Notes under the pieces: generated by a model
Seen by the model: only the letters and a program-made list of their open reading frames with translations
What the model was told of the DNA's origin: nothing
Databases searched by the model: none
Made by a program: the position numbers and the translations under genes
NCBI GenBank assembly: GCA_965153455.1
Contig: OZ234503.1
Coordinates: forward strand, 12,901,118 to 12,965,117
Direction: 5' to 3'
From: Sphagnum compactum
Lineage: Eukaryota; Bryophyta; Sphagnopsida; Sphagnales
DNA: 64,000 nt
In this document: one piece after another, positions 47,501-57,599 of the stretch
Position numbering within the stretch: position 1 is the first letter of the stretch
Layout: every line of letters starts with the position of its first letter

Positions 47501-50500
47501 TGTCAGTCTCCAGATATTGGTCAATTCAACAGCCAATTGCAATTGTGAAAATTGACTAAAAAACTGAAGGTGCAAATGGCCAGAGATAGCTTGTACCAGA
47601 GCCTGCAAGCTGGGCATACTCTTGAATTGCAGCTCTTGTATTGCCCACCTGCCATAAGGCTATGTCAGTCATCAACAGAGCAGAGCTCAAAACTGCTACT
47701 CAAGCATCTGAATTGCAGAACCTACTAAAAGAGAGTGGTAAGAAACTGACCTTGCAAAGAACACGAGCAAGATTTAAAGAAACCATATTGCTTTTGTTTG
47801 CCAAGGAAAGATGGTCTACTCCAGCAGTTGAAGCAAGCATATACCCAGCCATCTTGAATGCTGCAATAGCAGCTGAGAAGTTACCCTGACACTCACATAC
47901 AAGTCCTTTCAAGTTGTGTGCTTCTGCCATTTGTGGTGCATGTTGCACAGCCTGCTCTATAGCTGCATATACCTGTCCAGACAAAATTAATAGATGGTAG
48001 TTCAGGCCCCTCTGTTGCATCAAACAAAACCTTGAAACTTTGGATGCAGCTCCAGTAATTTTCTATATCATACACACTCCATTCAGTTTGCCTCATCTCC
48101 TTGAGATGGGTGACCTCCCAACACAACAGCCAGCAGAAACGCATAAAGCCCACACTCAAAACAAAGTAGTACCATCAGCAGCATCAGGGGGAAGGTTCTC
48201 AGTCACACTTGCTGCCCAGAGCTTATAACCAAAATTTTCTTTTACTTGTCCCCATCAAAGCATGGCTTCAATGGCCATATGAATGTCTGGTTTCACTCAC
48301 ATGAGACTAATTCTGTCTTCAGAACCCTGACAAGTGATATTGTGAGAAGTGAGCTCAATGCATTTTCACCGGTGCAGCTCATCATGGAACAAGCTGAGAA
48401 TGCATCCTTCCAAAATATCTCATATAGGGGTCAACTCCTATGATGGGACATGCTGTACTCAGAAGAGAAGCCTTTCTCCCATAATCAGCTGTCATATTGT
48501 CAAAATGGTAGTTTACAACACTAAACAATAATATTGAGAATGTGTGGCCTCAGTGTTTCGAAGTATACAATTTCTCCCCACAAGACAAATTGTGAATTTG
48601 CTCAAAAGTACCTGAGGTAAGTGCAGTTGGTGTGTGCAGTTTGCCAGTTTTGCAAGGCCCAGCTGAAAGTTGACAACCTGTTTTATCAACAAAATATGTA
48701 CCCATCAGACAAATTTGATGCTAGAAGGAAAACAGACATGAATCCTCAGCCATTCATAGGGGGGTCCATAACAGGGATACCCGTCCCTGAAATTTTTGCA
48801 TTAATGACCAAGTCAAACTCAAATGCAAGCCAGACTGTTGAATCTTGCAACAGGGGTCAGACACGACTTACAGGTGACAGATGAACAGCTTGCAAACAAC
48901 TGGCCATTGCCTCCTCCATATCCTGTTTGCTGGAAAATTTAGCAAATTCAGACCATCCACTTGAGTAACAAGATCAAAGAAACTCAATTAATTGTACGAT
49001 TCAGAGTTGATGATTTTCATACTCATGTGCAGCAGAAGAGATTCTTTGAGACAGATTACCTGCCACGCATGCTGTGCACCAGAGCCATGCCTGACCATGG
49101 AAGGGCCAAAGTAGCATCTGCACTCCGAGCTCTATCAAAAGCCTGCTTTGCCAACTCCTGCTCACCTTCGCACAAATACAGCTGTCTCTCCATTGACATA
49201 GTCCAAAGTTTAATACCACATGTATGCATATGGCTACTTGCAACTACAAAGCATGCTTTAATTCTCTCATGCTTTAATTCTCTCATGCTTTTGATAGGGA
49301 ACTATCAAAACTCATCAAAAGCTGGAGAAGAGGTGAAGATAATAAGGCGTGCCTGCCCAAGGTGAGCCCAGGTGAGAGCATGGTATGCATCAAGCCGCAG
49401 AGCTTGGATAAAAGCATGTTGCTTCAAGGCCTTGGGTTGCACTAGAATGCCAAATGTCACCCACATGTCTGCATTGGTCCCATCTAAACGCAATCCTCCC
49501 AACATTGCTTTCTCTGGTCCACTCCTGCAAATAAACAAAAAATTCCAGCTTCATTCATCATTCTTGCAAGTTGGCTGAATATTTCCACCATTCATATCTA
49601 TGAAATTGCAGAGAAAACTCCACACCAACAGTTTGAAACTAGCATGCTAAGATTTGATGTGGTGGTCATATTACTATGAGTGTCACAACAACTGACTGTC
49701 TCCACCATTTGTGCAAAGCATACTCAACAGAGGTGGAGGTTCAAAGTTACCATGCTGGTGAGCTTGCTGTTTTATCTCGTTGAAGAGAAGAAACAAGCTC
49801 CATCGCTGTAGCACAGTCTGCAAATACACTGCCCTGGTCAGGGCAGAGGTGCAGCAAATGCAGATATGCCCGCATAGCTCTCTTGGCTGCAGCAACACGT
49901 TGCTGGCACCATGCTTTAATTCTCTCATGAGCATAAGCTGCCACAGTAGCAGTCACATCACCCATCCCAACTGCTTCAACTCCTGCTTCAATAACTTCAC
50001 ATGGCAATATTTGAGCATAGGTAACCTGTGTCACCATAGCAAGGTCACACATCAGTGGGTCCCCATTTGAACAAACTGCTCAGTAGTGCACCTTGCTTGT
50101 AGTGAGCACAAACCCAGGTCCTACAAAGGAGAATTCACCCAAATTAGATACAATACCACTGGAGCATCTCTTGTTTCTGCACAGACCATCTAACACCAAA
50201 GCAAGGCACTGGTGGAAATACCTCAATGTCACCCAACAACTTCCAAGCTGCAGCAACTCTGCCATTGCTTGTGGCGCAGTGGGAGACAACTTGAGATGCT
50301 TCCTGGAGTTTCAGACACATAAGTTGCTGGATAAAGTGAGAAAAAAGGCACTTTCATCTGGAATATTCCATCAATCAAGGTGACACTCACAGGAAACACA
50401 TACAGCTGGAGATACAGCTTTAGAGGGAAAAAATATCCTGGACAGTACCTCCAGAAGTGTTGCAGCCCATGCAAAAGCCCCAGTGCTGATGCACTCACGA

Positions 50501-52445
50501 GCACGACCTAAAAGTGCAGTGCCAAGTCCGCATTGTGCAACAACATGTTGTGGAGCTTTATCTAAGGCACTATGGAACATTTCACTTGCCTGCAAATAAA
50601 AAGGATGGTGATTAGAACCTCTCTCCAAGAAGCTTCAAGCAAGCTCTCAAATAACACAAATTCTACAAGACCTAGAAATGACCTTCCACATAACCTACTG
50701 GCTGTGCTATCAGTCTGGAACCTGGGTAAAGGAAGCCAATGACAACAGGATGTTGCCACTCTGCAGTAAAGCAAAGACTGGTGAAGCTTCTTGTAATGCA
50801 ACAGCACGGCCATATGCCTGCCACACAACAGGGTGCACATGAGAATTAAAAAAATTTGCTGAGTGAGAATCAACTCTGAAGGTACGCAGCCACCTTGAGT
50901 GCAGCAGTAAACATGCCAAGCTGCTGATATGCCACACCAAGAGCCTGCAAACACAAACCATTGCATCCCACACACCAATGAGACACCAGTACCAATCTTA
51001 AATTTTTAAGCTTCAGATATTTGCATGCATACAATAAAAATTGTTCATAAGAGACAACTAGATGAGCACATGGACCAATTTGAAAGATAGTTACCTCCCA
51101 TGAGCTTCCATCTGAAGAATAGCCTCGAAGAGCATGCTGCAGGTTTGCCACTGCTTCTGACCAATGCCTTGCTTGCAACTGTTCAAACCAACCAGAGCCC
51201 CACATCAATAACAATTGCTGCTATGATACTAAAGATGTTGGCACCTCTGCAATCCATTCTCACTACTGGGCAACTTGAATCCTTGACAAGCAAAATTCTA
51301 GAGATTGACAAGCAAGCAAGGAAACAGGAAAACACAACCTCAAAGAAGAGTGCATAGGTCAATAACCTCCATAAAACCCAGACGACGCCATGCCCAAAAT
51401 GCTCGAGGAGAGTGCTGACATGCTTCACGGCATATAGCAGCCTCCAACACCAGCTGCCCTCCTTGTTCCAAGAGATTACAGAGTGCTTCCTGTAGCCCAC
51501 ACCCATCAACTTTGTTCTTGATACAATGACTCTCAAGCATAAGTGTTGCAATAATGATTCTACTATTGTATGTTCAGCAGCCACCCTTCAACCTGAACAC
51601 AGAAGCAGGCAAGGAATCACATACCCCTGCCTCCCCATCTTCGGAATCCAATGTAATAGCCTTCTGGTAGCAACGAGCAGCTCGCCGTGTATCTCTCGCA
51701 TTCTGCTGGTAGTAATGGCCTAGATAGCGGAACACATCTGCCTCCCTTGGATTCAACCTGGCAGCCTCCACCAACTGTGCCACAGCCCGTTCCTTCCCTT
51801 GCTCACCTCCTGTTTCCCAGTAAACCAAGCCCTGCAGTTGATAAGCACATTAGCAAACCCCTACCTCATACTTCTAAGAAGTTCCATAATCAACACATCT
51901 CCAAAATGCTACCAGAATTTGGCCCTTCTTCGATTCTAACAAAACAATATGAAAATAGTCAATTGACACAACATGGAACAATCATGCACAGAATGGTTTT
52001 TTTCCACCAAGGACTCACACAGCCATGAATTCCCACACATAACTGGCAGCGACATTCATCATGGCAGTATCAGCATGATCTAGAAGTGCTTGAAAGGTGG
52101 CTATGAATCTTCGTCCTAGACACTAAAAAGTTTTTGCTTTTTTGCCACACGTTTGCTTGCACCGATTTGAGAGAGGATAGACGTGAAAAAAGACCCAAAA
52201 AAAAAATCAGTGGGTGAGAGACAAAAGAGAAGGTGCAGTAATAGGAGTAGCAATACCAGGCGACGGTGATAGCTGGAGTTGTCACCACAAAGATTTACCG
52301 CTTGCTCCAAGAGCTTCACAGCTTCGTCCACAGACCCCTGTTGAAATGCTACCCATCCTCGATCTGCCAATGCCTCATGGCTAATCTCTTTGGCATCGCT
52401 TGATGACGATACGGCTTTCGCATCCAAACTTACTTCTTTTGGCAT
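44537..52445 (-). CDS. SKI3: SKI3 (TTC37-type TPR subunit of the SKI complex)
   Basis: Twenty-one coding exons are read on the minus strand: 52257-52445, 51625-51831, 51367-51489, 51095-51178, 50894-50944, 50722-50817, 50449-50589, 50222-50302, 49751-50025, 49353-49524, 49060-49181, 48872-48959, 48612-48677, 47751-47972, 47597-47648, 47115-47476, 46871-46962, 46503-46733, 45479-46113, 45123-45344 and 44537-44715. All phases agree and sum to about 1,229 residues (Arabidopsis SKI3 is about 1,170). TPR helices recur throughout, for example FRYLGHYYQQNARDTRRAAR, LGVAYQQLGMFTAALKAYGR, LAKQAFDRARSADATLALPW and EAHNLKGLVCECQGNFSAAI. The C-terminus matches RPAELYFQM and ACVRYWRTL. SKI3 scaffolds the SKI2 helicase and SKI8, feeding mRNA to the cytoplasmic exosome. 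The intron between exons 10 and 11 uses a GC donor (CAG|GCACGC). Exon 16-18 boundaries are the least certain. Confidence 0.92.
49250..49292. repeat. Tandem copies of an exon-9 fragment in a SKI3 intron
   Basis: CATGCTTTAATTCTCTCATG occurs twice, overlapping, in the intron between exons 10 and 11. The same string is present at about 49911-49930 within coding exon 9, where the minus strand reads HERIKAW. This looks like a local copy of exonic DNA. Confidence 0.7.
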
Positions 52446-53079
52446 TCTCGCCTATTCCCCTTGCTACAAAGAACCCTCGCACCTTCAACCCACCCTCGCA
52501 AAAGAAACTAGGTGCCCACCACCACACATGCACGGCAGATAGATGTTCATCACCGATAGGGGGAAAAAAAATAAATTTGAACACCACAATCAAAATCTGA
52601 GGAAACCCAAAAACTTCACAAAGCAGATAACAACACTCCCAATCGCTATCTTGCTGGTCATCAAACCAAGTTCTCGCCTAAACCCCAATGTATACAGAGA
52701 ACTCCAGACACTGAGCTGCAAGAGGGATAGCCCATTTCTGCAGGTTTTTCAGGGACAGAACAGCTCTCGAGGAGGACGGTTATATCAGGCGGTAAGTCTT
52801 GGAAGAGCTTGAGGACCGCAGGTTCTCAAAAAGCAATGTACCAACAAACCCACGCTGGTTCAAACCCCAGTAGCGGCAGCGTGGTCGTCCTGAAAGTCGT
52901 GTGAGTGGGGGTGGCTTGGTGGGTGCAGTTTGTTGAGAAGCGAAGGAGCGGTAAGAAGAAGAAGAAGAAGAAGAAGAAGGGTCGAGGTCGGTGGTGGGTG
53001 TTTTGGTATTGTAGATAGAATCTGAGAAGTTGTTGTTGTTGTTGTGGTTGTTGTTTGTCTGGTGGCTGCTCGCTCGGTG
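52446..53079. promoter_or_regulatory. Shared divergent promoter region, SKI3 and hnRNP
   Basis: SKI3 starts leftward at 52445 and the hnRNP gene starts rightward at 53080, leaving 634 bp for both leaders and promoters. It contains an AAG/GAAGAA run (about 52953-52980) and a GTT run (about 53028-53055), the latter close to the hnRNP start. I see no clear TATA box. ORFs across it on the minus strand are the shadow of the triplet repeats. Confidence 0.55.
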
Positions 53080-56000
53080 ATGGAGGGCGGCGGGGAAGAT
53101 GAAGAGAGGATGCATGAAGTGGCTCCTGATTTGAACGATGCAATAGAAGAAGAGGAAGAAGAGGAGGAAGAGGAGGAGGAGGAAGTGGAGGAGCAGCAGC
53201 AACAACAGCAGCAACGGCATGTAGGTGAAGATGAGCCACTACAGCAGGATGACGGTACGAAACAGGAGGGAAGTTTTCAGAATGAAGGGACAGCGAAAGA
53301 CGCTATGGTAGAGAGGGAAGGCAAAGGTTCGCGAGACGCCTTCGCAGGCAAGACGCCCAGTTCAGGGTTAGTTGCCAGGGTCCCTAGCTCCAGCTCCAAC
53401 TTTAGCTTGAGGTTTAGCATCAGATGTAGCACGAGTGTATATGAGGTGTGGATGTATGGTAGTTGAAGGGGTTACTGGGTTAGGCAGAGTTTTGCTTCTC
53501 TCCTTTCTGTAGCTAACGTCGTAACCATTTGCTTATAGAGGGAAAATCTTCATCGGCGGTCTCTCTTCGGATACTTCTACAGGTATGTCATCGATTTCTA
53601 CCTTCCGAACATTCTTTTGTTGTCTTCTTAAGATCATGTTCTTTAAGTTCGTCAATTTTTTTCTCTCTTTTCTTCCTCTGTTTCCTTTTTGGGTATTTCC
53701 TTTGCTTCATCTATTTCGTTTCACGTTTCTCTTTTCTTCTTGGGGTTTTATGGCCTCCTCCTTCTCTTCTAGTTTTTGTTGAGCTCAACAGCATCATGGC
53801 TTAGTGTTCCTGTGACTGACAGTATCATGATAGGAAACTCACTATGTTGTTCAATGTTTGACATTGACCTGCATCTTCTGCTGGGAGCTGATGAACTCAG
53901 CCTCAGTGGTGACATTATGGTATGTGGTCAATTCCATACATGTTGCTGTTGAAGGTCCCTGGACATATGTATGACCATTGCAGTTGTTCAAACTACTCAT
54001 CAGTTTTGGTTTTGTTTTCTCTTACCTTTAGGGCTAAGTTTCCTTTTTCGCATGCTTGCTACTTGGTTGCTGTTATGGTCTCAAATGTGAAGTATTTGTA
54101 GCCTTATGACTGGGTCGACCCTCATTTCTATTCAGGTTGACTTAAATTTTAAAGTATGGAGAAAATCTTGTTACTCATGAAGGTATTATTTACCCGTGTT
54201 TGTGGTACTAATGCTGCGCTACGAAGGTGGTCTGTATGAACATTTGTTTCCTCTTTTTATGAAGAACAATTAGCAAAGATTGGTAATTTTAAGCATAGTG
54301 GCATGTCAAGGCTTGCTTGCACACTCCTGGTTACACTCTGGTTTTTTTGTTGCCGAAGTTGTATGCATCTGATGAGAAAGTCCTGGACCTGCTGCCTTCT
54401 CCCTTCTAGTGTCCAACTGATGCAATGCATCCTGCTTTGATGAAAGTGTGAAAAATTGCATGTCACTGAAGCTCTCATGAAGGATTGTAGTTGTCAAGAC
54501 ATTTGATGACCTATATGTCATCAAAGTCAAATTTCCAAAAAAGCTTATATCACTGAGAGTTGTTTATTTTGGGAGGGGCAGCAATCAAGGTTCTTGCAGC
54601 TTCTGTGTTCTTCTGCTTACACATTTTGCTTGTGCAGACAATCTCACACGCCACTTCAAGAAGTATGGCGAGATTATAGATGCTGTCATCATGAAAGATC
54701 GCTCCACAGGTCATCCACGTGGGTTTGGCTTTGTGACATTTGCGGATGCATCTGCGTGTGAGCATGTTGTGCAAGACAAGCATGTCATAAACGGAAGAAC
54801 GGTAAGTGGTGGTGAATTATTTTATGTGCCTGACCTGTACCAGCTTGCTGGGCCTGCAGAGTTTATGTCCTCTCCTAGTTAGGTTTTACAGCAGCCTCGT
54901 TTTTTCAGCCTTGCTTATTCACAGCATCATGTGCTAGAGTGGGAGACAGACCATTAGTGGTGGATGGGTATGCTCACTAGATGTAGCTGCAGGTGGAGGC
55001 CAAAATCTCAATTCCTCGTGAAAATATGGGTGCAAGTAAAGGACCGAAGACTAAGAAGATCTTTGTCGGAGGCATTCCTCCTTCTATCGTAGATGGTATG
55101 CAGAAAGTGCTTTGCTGGCATTAGCCTTCCCCTCCCTTTGTGTGTATACTTGAGAGACAGATACTCATGTAGTTTTCGTTGAACCCGCCTGCTAGAACCA
55201 GACCTTCCGATTCCTAAGCAGAAGCATCTTATGTAGCTAAATGTGAAGCTGCATATGGGGGTGGTGACAATAGCTTATACAATGTTATCTTTGCAGAGGA
55301 ATTCAGGAGCTACTTTGCTGCATTTGGAAATGTGGTGGAGCATCAAATCATGCAGGATCATAGTACTGGTCGCTCCCGTGGCTTTGGATTTGTAACCTTT
55401 GACAGTGAACAGACTGTTGAGGATATTCTTGCACAGGGGAAAATGCATGAACTTGGAGGAAAGCAGGTCAGCAATGCTTGTTTTCATGAATTGCTCTTTA
55501 ACTGAATAGATTGTTTTAAGGAGGCAGCTGCAAGCATCCTAGGGTTATATTTGTTTACTTTGTTGTTTCGCAGGTGGAGATTAAGAAAGCAGAACCTAAA
55601 CGACCAGTTCAAGCCAATCCAGGGCATGGACCTGGGGGGACTGGAGGAGGTGGAGGTTACAACGCTGGTGGTGGTGGATCTTATGGAGGATACTCTGAGG
55701 GAGCCTATGGCAGTATGAGTGGTGGAGGCTATGGTGGCCCATACAGGTCTGGAGGAGTAGGCTATGGTGGAAGAGGGGGAGGAGGATATGGAGGTGGTGG
55801 ATATGGGGGTGGATATGGAGGAGCAGGCATGTATGGTGGGGGAGGCTATGGTGGGGGTGGCACAGGTGTAGGGGTTTATGGCAGTGGTGGCATGGGTGGA
55901 GGATATGGAGGAGGCTATGGCTCAGGTGGGGGATACGGTGGTGGCATGATGGGTGGTTATGGAGATGGAGGTGATGGGTATGGAGGTATGGGTTATGGTG

Positions 56001-56125
56001 GATACAGTGGTGGAGGATATGTTGGAGGTGGCTATGGAGCAAATGGAGGGTATGGTGCAAGCTATGGGAGTAGTCGAGGATATGGCAGCAGCAATGGGCG
56101 ATATCATCCCTATGGCAGGAACTAG
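53080..56125 (+). CDS. Glycine-rich hnRNP with two RRMs (hnRNP1/DAZAP1-like)
   Basis: Six exons are read at 53080-53366, 53539-53582, 54638-54801, 54993-55095, 55297-55466 and 55574-56125, in phase, giving about 439 residues. Residues 1-95 are acidic, with an uninterrupted Glu run near 25-35 and a Gln run soon after. RRM1 (about 98-165) has RNP2 KIFIGGL and RNP1 RGFGFVTF. RRM2 (about 187-256) has KIFVGGIP and again RGFGFVTF. From about 270 to the end the protein is Gly/Tyr-rich (GYGGGGYGGGYGG type), ending near YGSSNGRYHPYGRN. Such proteins bind pre-mRNA and mRNA in the nucleus and shuttle to cytoplasm; the Gly/Tyr tail can drive condensates. I chose ATG 53080 as the first Met in the frame. 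An in-frame reading upstream to 53044 has no ATG. Which of the several plant paralogues it matches cannot be told. Confidence 0.92.
53140..53217 (+). repeat. Coding GAA/GAG and CAG/CAA triplet repeats
   Basis: A GAAGAGGAAGAAGAGG-type run encodes Glu, followed by a CAGCAACAACAGCAGCAAC-type run encoding Gln, both in exon 1 of the hnRNP gene. Mixed synonymous codons suggest that the runs are not a recent pure expansion. Confidence 0.85.
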
Positions 56126-56398
56126 ATTTCCTGCTGTGCCATGGTTCATTGCCATTGGGCAATATAGGATAGCAGGCAAAGGTCTTTTGCAAATTAGTGA
56201 CTTATGTCCAAATTCTTTTGCAATGGTCCGGTTGTCAGTTGGTTGTAAGTTGTCTTTGCTGCTGCTGTTGCAGAAGATTTTTGTGTTGCAATTGAAATTA
56301 CTGTCATACACTTTGGTGCAATTTCAGGTGTTCTCACCTCATATGACTTGTTCCCTTTGCACATTTCTCTATGCCATGGTTTTATATATCCAGAGTGC

Positions 56399-56415
56399 TT
56401 AGTAGACATCAGACT
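56399..56415 (+). repeat. 17-bp direct repeat, left copy
   Basis: TTAGTAGACATCAGACT occurs here and again at 57047-57063, on either side of the MITE. Chance is possible in this low-complexity setting. Confidence 0.5.
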
Positions 56416-56453
56416 TCTAAGTTGTGGTAGTTAAGTCACTATTATACATACTA

Positions 56454-56867
56454 CTGTAGTGCCACGAAAGGTTCGGGCGGGCTGTAACGATCAATTTAAT
56501 TAATCTTGAGGAAATTTTTTGGAAAAGGTCCATCAGTGCTGCAAGAAATGCATTGTTTTCAAGGGAAAGGTCCAGTAATCTGCCAAAAAGGTCCATTACA
56601 GGTCCAAGCCAATTTCCATTTTTTTTTGTTTTGATGTTGCAAGCACACATGTGCAACATTCTGAGCATACAGGCATTTATCTGCATTGATCTGCATTGCA
56701 CGGCAAGGAAGAACCTGTGCACAAGTCACAGCTTTTTTTGGCGCCAAAAGGTCCGGTTTTGGGGGAAAACGTTCGTTACAGAAGTCCAAAAGTCATTTAT
56801 TTGCCCAATAAAGGATCGTTTCGGCCTCCAGCCCGAATTCATTAACGAACCTTTCGTGGCACTACGG
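56454..56867. mobile_element. MITE, 414 bp, TA target duplication
   Basis: Terminal inverted repeats are CTGTAGTGCCACGAAAGGTT (left, from 56454) and, read inward from 56867, CCGTAGTGCCACGAAAGGTT. They differ at one position over about 22 bases. A TA flanks each end (56452-56453 and 56868-56869), as expected for Tc1/mariner-type insertion. The interior has recurring AAAGGTCC motifs and no transposase. The element lies about 330 bp beyond the hnRNP stop codon, perhaps in its 3' UTR. The TIR sequence is not one of the named plant families I remember. Confidence 0.85.
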
Positions 56868-57046
56868 TACTGTTGATGGTCCTTGAGCAGGTGTGAGACT
56901 GGCACTTTTGTTCATACTGGTGTGTGTTTTTTGTTTGTTTCTGTCTTCCCTATTGGTTCTTTCTGTGGCTTCCTGAGGAAGTGTTCACCTTGCTGTTTCT
57001 TCTTCATTGTGAGAATGGAGATTTCTCTATTTTTATGAAAGATATA

Positions 57047-57063
57047 TTAGTAGACATCAGACT
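57047..57063 (+). repeat. 17-bp direct repeat, right copy
   Basis: This is identical to 56399-56415; see that entry. Confidence 0.5.
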
Positions 57064-57347
57064 ACATACCTATAAGCATGAATTAACTTCTACCAAAAGC
57101 TCATCCTCTTGCTGCAGATCACAGTGCCAAAAATTGAATACAAACAATGGTTTGGAATCTAAGACTTGCAAAGTACAGTTCCTTGAGCGAGGTTGTAGTA
57201 TTGATTCAACCATAGGAGGAAAGAGCTTCGGTTGTTCTCTGAAAGGTAACTGAAATTATTCTTGATCAAAATTGCAGTACCAAACATATGTTGGACAAGG
57301 CAGGGACACATTGATTGGAGGTGTAGTTGTGCAATCTGACCTGCAAG

Positions 57348-57599
57348 TTGATAACAGGTATTGATTACCTTGCTAGACTAGTAATCCCTCTCTCCATGAA
57401 ACCAGCCCTGTTGATAACAGGCAATGATTACTTTGCTAGACTAGGGATCCTTCTCTCCATGGAGTCAGCCCTGTTGATAGCAGGCAATGACTACTTTGCT
57501 AGACAGGTATCCTTCTCTCCTTGAACTTCACCCTGTTGATAACAGACAATGATTACGTTGCTAGACTAATGATCCTTGTCTCCATGAACTCAGCCCTGC
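57348..57599. repeat. Four tandem 63-bp units
   Basis: Units start at 57348, 57411, 57474 and 57536. Each contains TTGATAACAGGCAATGATTA, CTTTGCTAGACTA and CTCTCCATGAA-CAGCCCTG with scattered substitutions. The period of 63 is a multiple of three and one frame stays partly open (ITGNDYFARL repeated), but a start, a family and a conserved context are all lacking. Confidence 0.9.

Noticed and set aside
51832-52256. Extra SKI3 coding exon near 52030-52090
   Set aside because: Exon 1 joins exon 2 directly in phase 0 and matches the family there; the intervening reading adds unmatched sequence.
52780-53239. Minus-strand ORFs of 137-146 codons rich in Leu, Pro and Ser
   Set aside because: They come from the complement of GAA/GAG and CAG/GTT triplets around the hnRNP start, with no domain.
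55596-56192. 198-codon minus-strand ORF, His/Leu/Ser-rich
   Set aside because: It is the complement of the Gly-rich exon of the hnRNP gene; GGN repeats leave the opposite frame open.
57348-57599. CRISPR-like array
   Set aside because: Whole 63-bp units repeat with no unique spacers, and the genome is clearly a plant nucleus.
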